Assembly (NCBI RefSeq): GCF_029625315.1
Contig: NZ_CP121110.1
Location: 4,492,501 to 4,556,500, forward strand
Reading direction: 5' to 3'
DNA: 64,000 nucleotides
From: Flavobacterium ginsengisoli
Lineage (GTDB): Bacteria; Bacteroidota; Bacteroidia; Flavobacteriales; Flavobacteriaceae
Program-made: the position numbers and the translations under genes
In this document: positions 27,599-36,121 of the stretch, piece by piece
Numbering within the stretch: position 1 is the first letter of the stretch
Layout of the letters: each line of letters begins with the position of its first letter
The notes under the pieces: generated by a model
Seen by the model: only the letters and a program-made list of their open reading frames with translations
Told to the model about the DNA's origin: nothing
The model's database searches: none

Positions 27599-27847
27599 AA
27601 AAAGGTTTTTAAAAATTGGTATTTTAAATGTTATTTATAGATCAAAACTACATATTTAGCATTTTATTGCATTATATTTTCGATTAAATAATTAATAAAA
27701 TTCCCACCGAAAAGTAAATTTTAAGGTTTTAAAGCCGTTTATAATCTTTTACTAATCTGAAAATCAGCTCTTTTTTTGGTAATTTTTTTCTGTCTTATTT
27801 TAATACTTTTTAAGCTTGTTGTGGAGTTTATTTTGTAAGTGTAATCT

Positions 27848-27855
27848 TAGTTTTG
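27848..27855 (+). promoter_or_regulatory. Promoter -7 box TAGTTTTG
   Basis: TAnnTTTG match 32 bases before the barrel gene start at 27888; no well-spaced TTG seen. It lies in the 289-base divergent gap 27599-27887, which otherwise shows no gene. Confidence 0.4.
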
Positions 27856-27887
27856 CGAAGTATTAATCAAATAATATTTTAAAAATT

Positions 27888-28403
27888 ATGAAAAAAATTG
27901 TTTTAGTCGCTATTGCAGTATTATCTTTTGGATGGGCTAATGCTCAAGAACAGACAGCAAAAGGAAAATGGTTAATTGAAGCTAATACAGCTTTCGGTGG
28001 TGCTGATGCAAATGTTGGCAATACTAGTTTTCATTTGTCATCTAGAGATGGAGAGACTGAATGGGGTTTAGGAGCTGAAGCTGGTTACTTTGTTGCCAAT
28101 AATTTAGCTGTTAAAGCTGGTTTAGGTTATAATGACTTTGGTCATAGCTCAAATGCATTTTCTTATAAAGTGGGAGCGAAATATTATTTATTAAATAAAT
28201 TTCCTCTTGAAGCTTCTTACACAGGAGCAAGTATTAAAGATGCTAATGAAAATCCTTCTTACTTAGGTTTACAAGGAGGATATGCTTGGTTTGTTGGAAA
28301 AAACATATCTATTGAACCAGGTCTTCGTTACAATATTACTTTAAATGAAGATTACGGAAAAGATGTTTTCCAATTAAACATCGGTTTTGCATTACACTTC
28401 TAA
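27888..28403 (+). CDS. Small outer-membrane beta-barrel protein
   Basis: 171 residues, signal peptide MKKIVLVAIAVLSFGWANAQ, then barrel strands (WGLGAEAGYFVANNLAVKAGL, FSYKVGAKYYLLNKFPLEAS, FQLNIGFALHF with a C-terminal Phe). The OmpA-like small-barrel pattern is clear; function unknown. Divergent from the barrel gene at 27038-27598 and followed by a terminator. Confidence 0.83.
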   Translation: MKKIVLVAIAVLSFGWANAQEQTAKGKWLIEANTAFGGADANVGNTSFHLSSRDGETEWGLGAEAGYFVANNLAVKAGLGYNDFGHSSNAFSYKVGAKYYLLNKFPLEASYTGASIKDANENPSYLGLQGGYAWFVGKNISIEPGLRYNITLNEDYGKDVFQLNIGFALHF

Positions 28404-28428
28404 TATTTAGTTAATAGTGTTTTTTAAG

Positions 28429-28456
28429 AGCCTTTCCAGAAATGGAAGGGCTTTTG
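28429..28456 (+). terminator. Terminator
   Basis: 10-bp stem (28429-28438 with 28443-28452, one G-U pair), GAAA tetraloop, then TTTT. Confidence 0.8.
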
Positions 28457-28553
28457 CTTTTATTTTAGTTTGCTTAATCTAAAATTAACAAATAATGTAA
28501 TAGTTACTATTTTATTTGTTAAATTCCTAATATAGATTTATGAAGAATATTTT

Positions 28554-28561
28554 TATATTTG
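28554..28561 (+). promoter_or_regulatory. Promoter -7 box TATATTTG
   Basis: Exact TAnnTTTG 32 bases before the ATG at 28594; the -33 partner is unclear. Confidence 0.45.
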
Positions 28562-28593
28562 GCTAATTAAATTTAACCCAAAACAAATTTAGA

Positions 28594-29172
28594 ATGAAAA
28601 AAATTATTTTATCTGCCATTGCAATTATGGCTTTTACATTTGCAAATGCTCAGTCAACAAGATTTGGAGTAAAAGGAGGTCTTAATATCACAACTTTTGC
28701 TGGTGGAAATTATTGGGATGCTAGCTCTTTAGTAGGTTTTCAAGTTGGAGGTTTCGCTGAGATTAAAGTTATTGAAAGATTAGCTATTCAGCCAGAGGTT
28801 TTGTTTTCTACGCAAGGTGCTAAATTGAAATTTGCTGGTGATAAGTATGATACTAAATTAAATTATATTAACGTTCCTGTTTTAGCGAAGTTTTATATCA
28901 CAAAACAATTTACTGCTGAGGCGGGTCCACAAATAGGATTTTTAGTTTCTGCGAAAAGTGATGGAGAAGATGTTAAAGATGGTTTCAAATCTGTTGATAC
29001 AGGATTTAACTTTGGATTAGGATATAACTTTACAGATAATTTCTCAGTTGGTGCACGTTACACAGTAGGTTTGTCTAATATAGCAGATAACAATGCAGAC
29101 ACTTGGGATGAATATTATGATAGCCCAAAAAATAGTGTTTTTGCTATAACTGCAGCTTATAAATTTAATTAA
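28594..29172 (+). CDS. Outer-membrane beta-barrel (porin-family) protein
   Basis: 192 residues: signal peptide MKKIILSAIAIMAFTFANAQ, then strands RFGVKGGLNITTFAGG, LAIQPEVLFSTQGAKLKF, INVPVLAKFYITKQFTAEAG and a barrel ending AITAAYKFN. Clearly related to the gene at 27038-27598 (the pair shares ..QPELLYTTQGA / ..QPEVLFSTQGA and the PVMAKIYMTK / PVLAKFYITK strand), so probably paralogues from duplication. Role unknown. Confidence 0.86.
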   Translation: MKKIILSAIAIMAFTFANAQSTRFGVKGGLNITTFAGGNYWDASSLVGFQVGGFAEIKVIERLAIQPEVLFSTQGAKLKFAGDKYDTKLNYINVPVLAKFYITKQFTAEAGPQIGFLVSAKSDGEDVKDGFKSVDTGFNFGLGYNFTDNFSVGARYTVGLSNIADNNADTWDEYYDSPKNSVFAITAAYKFN

Positions 29173-29193
29173 GAAATTAAAAAATATTTGAAG

Positions 29194-29223
29194 AACCTTC
29201 CTTTTTTAAGGAAGGTTTTTTTA
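29194..29223 (+). terminator. Terminator
   Basis: 10-bp perfect stem (29194-29203 with 29208-29217), loop TTTT, T-run to 29222. Confidence 0.88.
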
Positions 29224-29250
29224 TGCCAAAAAATCACTTACTTTGTAGAT

Positions 29251-30147
29251 ATGAATTGGAGTAGATATATAAAAGATTATCAATCATACTTAAGGATTGA
29301 GAGAGGTTTGTCTAAAAATACGATCGAAAACTACGGCTTTGATATTGAACGTTTATGTCTGTTTTTAGAAACCAATCAGATTGATGTTTCTCCAATAAAA
29401 ATTTCCGACGAAACTTTACAGCAATTTATTTATTCGGTAGCCAAAGAAGTTAATCCGAGGTCGCAGGCAAGGATTATTTCTGGACTTAAAAGTTTTTTTA
29501 ATTATCTGGTTTTTGAAGATTATAGAAACGATAATCCGTTAGAATTAATTGAAGCTCCAAAGACTGGCCGTAAACTACCAGATACTTTATCACTTCAGGA
29601 AATTGATGCTTTGATAGAAAACATCGACTTAAGTACTAACGAGGGGGAACGAAATAGAGCGATGCTCGAAACTTTATATGGCTGCGGCTTACGTGTTTCC
29701 GAATTGATTTCGCTTAAAATTTCTGATCTCTTTTTTGATGAAGGATTTATTAAAATTACTGGAAAAGGAAATAAAGAAAGATTTGTTCCAATTGGGCCTC
29801 TAACTCAAAAATATATTGATATATATCGAAATGCGATTCGTTGCAATCTCATTATAAAAAAAGGAGCGGAAGATACTTTATTCTTAAATAGAAGAGGAAA
29901 TCAGTTAACACGTGCAATGGTTTTTACTATCATAAAAGATCTTGCTGAAAAAGTGGGGCTTAAAAAGAATATAAGTCCGCATACGTTGAGGCATTCTTTT
30001 GCTACACATCTGCTTGAGAATGGTGCAGACTTAAGATCTATTCAATTAATGTTGGGACATGAGTCTATTACAACAACAGAAATCTATGTGCATTTGGATC
30101 GCAGTTTTCTAAAAGAAGTAATGCATAGTTATCATCCTAGGAAATAA
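29251..30147 (+). CDS. xerD: Site-specific tyrosine recombinase XerD
   Basis: 298 residues from ATG 29251 (MNWSRYIKDYQSYLRIERG; a longer in-frame start at 29188 lies inside the preceding terminator). N-terminal SAM-like core-binding domain with LSKNTIENYGFDIERL; C-terminal catalytic domain with ETLYGCGLRVSELISL (first Arg), HTLRHSFATHLLENGADLR (HxLRH) and LGHESITTTEIYVHLD (the H and nucleophile Tyr). All R-K-H-R-H-Y residues appear present. With XerC it resolves chromosome dimers at dif. Confidence 0.95.
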   Translation: MNWSRYIKDYQSYLRIERGLSKNTIENYGFDIERLCLFLETNQIDVSPIKISDETLQQFIYSVAKEVNPRSQARIISGLKSFFNYLVFEDYRNDNPLELIEAPKTGRKLPDTLSLQEIDALIENIDLSTNEGERNRAMLETLYGCGLRVSELISLKISDLFFDEGFIKITGKGNKERFVPIGPLTQKYIDIYRNAIRCNLIIKKGAEDTLFLNRRGNQLTRAMVFTIIKDLAEKVGLKKNISPHTLRHSFATHLLENGADLRSIQLMLGHESITTTEIYVHLDRSFLKEVMHSYHPRK

Positions 30148-30293
30148 TTTTTGTAGAATTGTGTTTTTTTGTTCTATAAATTTATATATTGTGTTAAAAT
30201 TTTGTTTTTAACTGGAGTAAAATAAAGCATTGCAGTTTGTTTTTGCTTTTCCAAATAAGTTCTGAATATTTTATTTACATAAAAAAGTAGCAT

Positions 30294-31813
30294 ATGGTTT
30301 TTGATTTGTATGGAAATGACGATTGCTTGGAGGTAAATAATTTTTATAAAAAATTGTTGGCCGAAATGCCCGACCTGCTTTTTCAATTTAGTATTGATTC
30401 CGATAATAATTATACTTTTCCTCTCGTAAGTAAATCGGCAGATGAGATATTTGAACTTTCTGCCGCGGATTTTAATAATGATATAAAGTTTGTAATCTAC
30501 GATCGAATTCTTCCGCAGGATCGTGAACTTTTTTTTCAGTCTTTGGTCAAAGCTAGGAAAGAAATAAAGCCATGGGAAATTGAGTTTAGAGCTGTGCTTC
30601 CAAAAAAGGGATTCGATGGTTTAAAGTTACCTCTAAAACGGAATCTTCTATAAATGGAAATGTAATTTTCTATGGTCATGTTTCGGATATTACTGAAATA
30701 AAGGATAAAGAAGAAAAACTTAGAATTTCTGAAGAACGTTTTCAATTTGCTTTAGATGCTTCTACAGTCGGAATTTGGGATTGGGATATGGTTACAAATA
30801 GTGTCTTTTACTCTTCTTTGTCTCTTAAAATTTTAGAGTTAGAATCGACTGATATTTTTGATGATCCTGAGCGTTGGGATAAAATTGTACATCCTGATGA
30901 TCTTCCCAAATATTACTCTGATATTCACGAACATTTTGATAATAAGATTCCGTTTTACGAAAATTATCATCGTGTAATGACTTCTAGTGGTAACTATAAG
31001 TGGATTTTAGATCGAGGAAAAGTAATTAAACGTGATGAAAACGGAAGACCTTTGCGTGTAATTGGAACTCATACTGATGTTTCGGCTCAAAAAGAGAAAG
31101 AACTCGAACTTGTGAAAACAATGAAATTGTATAGTGATCAGAACAGTCGTTTGCTGAACTTCTCTCATATTGTTTCTCATAATTTAAATACGCAGGCTGG
31201 AAACATAAAATCAATTTTAGATTTTATAGATGCTGATGTGAATAAGCAAACTGTTGCTGAAATGCTGGAACATTTGAGAACCGTTTCAAACGATTTGAAT
31301 GAAACGATTTCAAATCTTACTCAAATTGTAAAGACGCAAAGTAATATTAATATTGCAGTTGTTCCGCTAAAACTTTGCGAGTATATCGAAAAGACGATAT
31401 CGACTATTAAAGGTTATGATAAGCAGCGAAAAGTGACTATTGTGAATAACGTTCCAAAGTATCTCACGATTAATTTTAATCCGGCGTATATGGAAAGCGT
31501 TTTGCTCAATTTTACGACAAATGCAATTAAATATGCACATCCTGATCGAGATCCTGTAATTACTTTTGATTTTGCTATAGAGCCAGAAGGTTTTAAATCG
31601 CTTACAATTACAGATAACGGACTTGGAATCGATTTAAAAGTATATGGTGATTTAATGTTTGGAATGTATAAAACATTTCATAAGCATGAAGAAGCTCGCG
31701 GAATAGGATTGTATATTACGAGAAATCAAATTGAAGCCATGAAAGGAACGGTTGAAGTAGAAAGTGAAGTAGGAGTGGGGACCAGCTTTAAAATCATTTT
31801 TAATGATATGTAA
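30294..31813 (+). CDS. PAS-domain sensor histidine kinase, frameshifted
   Basis: Two PAS domains (about residues 15-130 and 150-285, the second DASTVGIWDWDM to VIGTHTDVSAQKE), then a short dimerisation helix with the phosphoacceptor in SHIVSHNLNTQAGN, and the HATPase domain with N-box NFTTNAIKYAHP, DNGLGID and GIGLYITRNQ. The frame breaks near 30602-30612 (A6/GGG); one more base gives LPKKGIRWFKVTSKTES and a 506-residue protein. No membrane segment, so a cytoplasmic sensor. No response regulator is adjacent. Confidence 0.88.
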
Positions 31814-31840
31814 AACTTGAAATAGAGATAAAAAACAAAA

Positions 31841-31857
31841 AGCTGTCAATTGACAGC
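31841..31857. terminator. Terminator shared by the kinase and rny
   Basis: Palindrome GCTGTCAATTGACAGC with A-tract before and T-run after, in the 71-base gap between the convergent genes. Confidence 0.75.
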
Positions 31858-31884
31858 CTTTTGTTTTATTTATGTTTTCTTAGA

Positions 31885-33445
31885 TTATTTAGCAATATTT
31901 ACAGCTCTAGTTTCTCTAATAACTGTAACTTTTACTTGTCCAGGATAAGTCATTTCTGTTTGAATTTTTTGCGAAATTTCGAAAGATAAGTTTGCGAGCA
32001 TTATCATCAGAAACTTTTTCGCTTTCTACAATTACACGAAGCTCTCTACCAGCTTGGATAGCGTAAGCATTTTTAACACCGCTAAATCCGTAAGCAACAT
32101 CTTCAAGATCTTTCAAACGCTGAATGTAAGAATCTAGAACTTGGCGTCTTGCACCTGGTCTAGCTCCAGAAATAGCATCACAAACTTGAATAATTGGAGA
32201 TAGTAAAGATTTCATTTCAATCTCATCGTGGTGAGCTCCAATGGCGTTGCAAACTTCTTCTTTTTCACCGTATTTCTCTGCCCATTGCATACCTAAAAGT
32301 GCGTGAGGTAAATCACTTTCTGTATCTGGCACTTTTCCGATATCGTGTAATAAACCAGCTCTTTTTGCAAGTTTTACATTTAGTCCTAATTCTGCTGCCA
32401 TGATACCGCAAAGTTTAGAAACTTCTCTTGAGTGCTGTAATAAGTTTTGTCCGTAAGAAGAACGGTATTTCATTCTACCTACAACTTTAATTAATTCTGG
32501 GTGTAAACCATGAATTCCTAAGTCGATAACAGTACGTTTTCCAACTTCAATAATTTCGTCATCAATTTGTTTTGCTGTTTTAGCAACAACTTCTTCGATA
32601 CGAGCTGGGTGAATACGTCCGTCAGTAACTAATTTGTGTAAAGACAAACGAGCAATTTCTCTACGAACAGGATCAAAACAAGAAAGAATGATAGCTTCTG
32701 GTGTATCGTCTACAATGATTTCAACTCCGGTTGCAGCTTCCAAAGCTCTAATGTTACGACCTTCACGACCAATAATTCTGCCTTTTACATCATCAGATTC
32801 GATATTGAAAACAGAAACGCAATTTTCAACTGCTTCTTCTGTTCCAACTCTCTGAATAGTGTTGATGATTATTTTTTTAGCTTCTTGCTGTGCAGTCAAT
32901 TTTGCCTCTTCAATAGTTTCTTGAATATGAGACATTGCTTTTGTTTTAGCTTCAGCTTTTAAACCTTCTACCAATTGCTCTTTTGCTTCTTCAGCAGAAA
33001 GACCAGAAATTACTTCTAATTGCTGTAATTGGCTTTTGTGAAGTTTGTCAACTTCAGCTTGTTTTTTATCTAAAACTTCAATTTTGTTATTGTATTCAGC
33101 TGTTTTAGATTCGTAATCTTCGTTTACTTTTTTAGCTTTAGAAAGTTCGTTAGAAACTTGAGATTCTTTATCGCGCACGCGTTTTTCTACTTCAGCAACT
33201 TTTTTATCACGTGCTAAAATAACTTGTTCGTGCTCAGATTTAAGTTCGATAAAACGCTCTTTTGCTTGAAGAATTTTATCTTTTTTGATATTTTCGGCCT
33301 CCAAATTAGCGTCTTTTAAGATAGAAGTCGCTTCTTTTTTAGCGTTTTTAATTAGGTTTGAAATATTACTTTTCTCGATAATTTTAGCTATCGCAAATCC
33401 TGTCGCAATACCTACAATACCAATAATGATCGTTATGATGTCCAT
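31885..33445 (-). CDS. rny: Ribonuclease Y, frameshifted at the 3' end
   Basis: N-terminal membrane helix ([20 protein letters not shown]), a long coiled coil (about 30-190), a KH domain ([20 protein letters not shown]) and an HD domain ([12 protein letters not shown] and D metal ligands) define RNase Y, the endonuclease that starts mRNA decay. The frame runs into a wrong stop at 31916. Removing the G at 31996 in TGCGAGCA gives ...[15 protein letters not shown], then [13 protein letters not shown] and a stop at 31885-31887, 519 residues, the family length. The 6S RNA and zapA lie upstream on the same strand. Confidence 0.95.
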
Positions 33446-33472
33446 GTTTGTTAGGGTTTATATATAAAAAAA

Positions 33473-33628
33473 GCCTACATTAATTGCTTGTATAAACTCG
33501 TAAAGACAAGTTTTGAGCTAACTCACTGTTCAAGTTTCCCAGCCAAATGGAGGGCATACTATAGTAGCGACGATTTGCTCATTCTAAATTGTTAGTGTTG
33601 AGTTTACCAATTGTGAACTAATGTAGGC
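33473..33628 (-). ncRNA. ssrS: 6S RNA (6S-Flavo type)
   Basis: 156 nt between zapA and rny. The ends form a perfect 10-bp stem (GCCTACATTA with TAATGTAGGC, 33619-33628 and 33473-33482), inside it a TAAACTC/GAGTTTA helix and a CTAAC/GTTAG helix, then a large open middle part, and a T-run follows the 3' end. A long rod with a central bubble is how 6S RNA mimics an open promoter to hold RNA polymerase in stationary phase. The zapA-6S position matches that in many bacteria. Exact ends not fixed. Confidence 0.8.
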
Positions 33629-33654
33629 AGTATCTTAGTTTCTGTAAAGAACGT

Positions 33655-33948
33655 TTATTTTTCGAGATATTGATCTAAAAGCGTATTTAATCTTTTAATT
33701 CTTTCGATAGTCTCTTCTCCATCGATTGTATTGTCAATCTGTTTTTGTTCTACTTGCGATGCAAATTGTAATGCACACATTGCTAGAACATCTTGTTTGT
33801 CACGAACCGCGTAATTTTCTTCGAACTGCTTGATCATGGCATCAATTTTTTTAGAAGCACTTCTAAGTCCTTCTTCTTGAGCGGGTTCAACCGTAAGTGG
33901 GTAAACGCGGTCGGCAATTGATATTTTAATTCTAAGCTTTCCGTCCAT
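33655..33948 (-). CDS. zapA: Cell division protein ZapA
   Basis: 97 residues. LRIKISIADRVYPLTVEPAQEEGLRSASKKID is the ZapA N-terminal domain, followed by a C-terminal coiled coil (AMCALQFASQVEQKQID, ERIKRLNTLLDQYLEK). ZapA bundles FtsZ filaments at mid-cell. Starts 4 bases after the stop of the upstream coiled-coil gene, and the 6S RNA begins just after its stop. Confidence 0.92.
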   Translation of the reverse strand: MDGKLRIKISIADRVYPLTVEPAQEEGLRSASKKIDAMIKQFEENYAVRDKQDVLAMCALQFASQVEQKQIDNTIDGEETIERIKRLNTLLDQYLEK

Positions 33949-33952
33949 GTTA

Positions 33953-34243
33953 TTAATCTGATAGTTGTGCTATACAGTAATCAATTTCGCGAATTAATGA
34001 ATTTATTTTAAGCTTTGTCTCTCTCTTGTTATTGTCGCCGCCAAGCAACGAATTGGCTATCTTAAGTGTTTCATTTTGCTTCTTCAAAGCTTCCATTTCC
34101 TCAGATTGTTTCTGGATAATTTGCGCAGCTTTGGCTAATTCTAATCGTAATACTTGATTGTTTTGCTCCAAGCCTTTTGACTTCTCAAAAAGCTTTTCAA
34201 CTTTATATTCAAGAGTATCAATTATTTCTGCAATTACACTCAT
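33953..34243 (-). CDS. Small coiled-coil protein (ZapB-like by context)
   Basis: 96 residues that are almost all coiled coil (IIDTLEYKVEKLFEKSKGLEQ with heptad leucines, LAKAAQIIQKQSEEMEALKK), then a short helix (INSLIREIDYCIAQLSD). It overlaps functionally with ZapA, being immediately upstream in the same unit with a 4-base gap. In Bacteroidota this pairing is common and the protein may be a division-ring partner of ZapA, but that is inference. Confidence 0.75.
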   Translation of the reverse strand: MSVIAEIIDTLEYKVEKLFEKSKGLEQNNQVLRLELAKAAQIIQKQSEEMEALKKQNETLKIANSLLGGDNNKRETKLKINSLIREIDYCIAQLSD

Positions 34244-34414
34244 TATACATCCTATTCATTACTTAATCATACAAAGTTAATATTCCTTTTTATTAATGCA
34301 ATTTTTTATCGATTTTTTTACATTAAAATAGATAAATATATGTAATTCAATTAATTGTAAAATTGTAATTTTTTTCTTGCTTTTATTGGCTTATTTTTAT
34401 TTATCTTAGCAAAA

Positions 34415-36121
34415 ATGTTGCTTATGAGATTCGCTGTACTTACCCTTTTGATTTGTAATTCTATATTTGCTCAAACGCAGTATCCTAAAGACTATTTCCG
34501 CCCTCCGCTAGATATTCCAATGCAACTTTCTGGTAATTTTGGAGAATTAAGACCAAATCACTTTCATGCTGGTTTTGATTTAAAAACCAATCAAAGAGAA
34601 GGATTAAGCGTGCACGCAATTGCGGATGGATATGTTTCGAGAATCAAAATTTCGACTTTCGGAAACGGAAAATGCATTTATATTACACATGCAAATGGTT
34701 ATACTTCTGTTTACGGGCATTTGCAAACTCCAGTTGGGCCAATTTTAGATTATGTAAAAAAAACGCACTACAAAGAAAAAGCGTATGAAATCGAAATGTT
34801 TCCAAAACCTGACGAGCTTCCTGTGAAAAAGGGAGAAATAATAGGTCTTTCTGGAAATACTGGATCGTCTGAAGGTCCGCATCTTCATTTTGAAATAAGA
34901 GACACTAAAACGGAGTTTGTTATCAATCCAATTTTCTTTGGCTTTGACCAAAATATAAAAGATACCAAAAAACCTACTTTGTCAAGTTTGTATGTTTATC
35001 CGCTAGATAACGCAACGGTAAATCTTTCGAAACAGCCTTTGTTGGTTAATATGACGCTTCAAAAAGACGGAACTTATTTGGCTTCTAAAGTAAAAGCTAA
35101 CGGAAAAATTGGTTTCGGAATCAATGCGGTGGACACTGATGATGTTTCGCATAATAAAAATGGAGTTTTTAATGTTTCGACTTTTTTAAACGGAAATCAG
35201 AATTATAATTATCAGTTTAATACCTATTCTTTTGATGAAATGCGTTATGTAAACGCTCTGATCGATTATCCACGATATAAAAAATCAGGACAACGTGTGC
35301 AGAAACTTTTTATGAAAACGCCTTTTGCTTTGAGTATTATCAAAACAGATTCTCTTCAAGGTATTGTAAAAGCAGAGCCTAATCTGGCTTCAAATTATAA
35401 AATTGAGGTTTCGGACTATTTTGGAAATATGAATTCGATTACTGTTCCAATCGAGTTTGATGCTGCGACACCGCTTGTAGAGGCTGAATTAGTTAACGGA
35501 AAATATTTCATTAAGTATAATAGAGATACTAATTTCGAAAAAGATAATATGTCGGTTTTCTTTCCTGCAGGGACATTTTACGATGATTTCAATATGAATT
35601 TTGATGTTAGGAATAATAAAATTTTCATTCATGACGATACAGTTCCTGTACATTCCAATTTTACGATTACTATAAAAGACGACACTTATCCAGAATCTTT
35701 AAGAGATAAACTTTATATTGGTAAGGGAACAAGCTATAACGGAACAATTAGAAAAGGAGATGTTTTTACTGCTAAAGCAAAAATATTAGGGACATACGGC
35801 TTGGTTTTGGATACAATTGCGCCTGTAATAAAAATTGCAAAACCTGTTGAAGGAAAGTGGATCAGCGATCAAAATAAAATTGATTTTACAATTAACGATG
35901 CACTGTCTGGAATAAAATCTTATAACGGCTATTTAAACGGAAGTTGGGTTTTGTTTGAATACGAAAATAAAGCAAGAAGAATAACTCATACTTTTGATGA
36001 TCAATATTTGGCAGAAGGAGAAAACGTTTTAAAAATTGAGGTAGTTGATAATGTAGGAAATACTGCTATCTTTGAAACACGTTTTTTTAGAAGTCAAAAA
36101 AATAAAACCCAAAATCTTTGA
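34415..36121 (+). CDS. M23-family (LytM-like) metallopeptidase
   Basis: 568 residues with signal peptide MRFAVLTLLICNSIFAQ (an ATG at 34424 is an alternative start). The LytM domain has NHFHAGFDL with the HxxxD ligand pair (H51, D55) and GPHLHFEI with HxH (H156, H158), so zinc ligands are complete. The C-terminal ~400 residues look like repeated beta-sandwich folds. It probably cuts peptidoglycan cross-bridges in the periplasm. Its TGA overlaps the TTG start of the TonB receptor by 3 bases, indicating co-translation. Confidence 0.9.
   Translation: MLLMRFAVLTLLICNSIFAQTQYPKDYFRPPLDIPMQLSGNFGELRPNHFHAGFDLKTNQREGLSVHAIADGYVSRIKISTFGNGKCIYITHANGYTSVYGHLQTPVGPILDYVKKTHYKEKAYEIEMFPKPDELPVKKGEIIGLSGNTGSSEGPHLHFEIRDTKTEFVINPIFFGFDQNIKDTKKPTLSSLYVYPLDNATVNLSKQPLLVNMTLQKDGTYLASKVKANGKIGFGINAVDTDDVSHNKNGVFNVSTFLNGNQNYNYQFNTYSFDEMRYVNALIDYPRYKKSGQRVQKLFMKTPFALSIIKTDSLQGIVKAEPNLASNYKIEVSDYFGNMNSITVPIEFDAATPLVEAELVNGKYFIKYNRDTNFEKDNMSVFFPAGTFYDDFNMNFDVRNNKIFIHDDTVPVHSNFTITIKDDTYPESLRDKLYIGKGTSYNGTIRKGDVFTAKAKILGTYGLVLDTIAPVIKIAKPVEGKWISDQNKIDFTINDALSGIKSYNGYLNGSWVLFEYENKARRITHTFDDQYLAEGENVLKIEVVDNVGNTAIFETRFFRSQKNKTQNL

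Noticed and set aside
29188..29250. Longer XerD start at 29188
   Set aside because: It would begin inside the terminator hairpin of the previous gene; MNWSRYIKDY at 29251 matches usual XerD starts.
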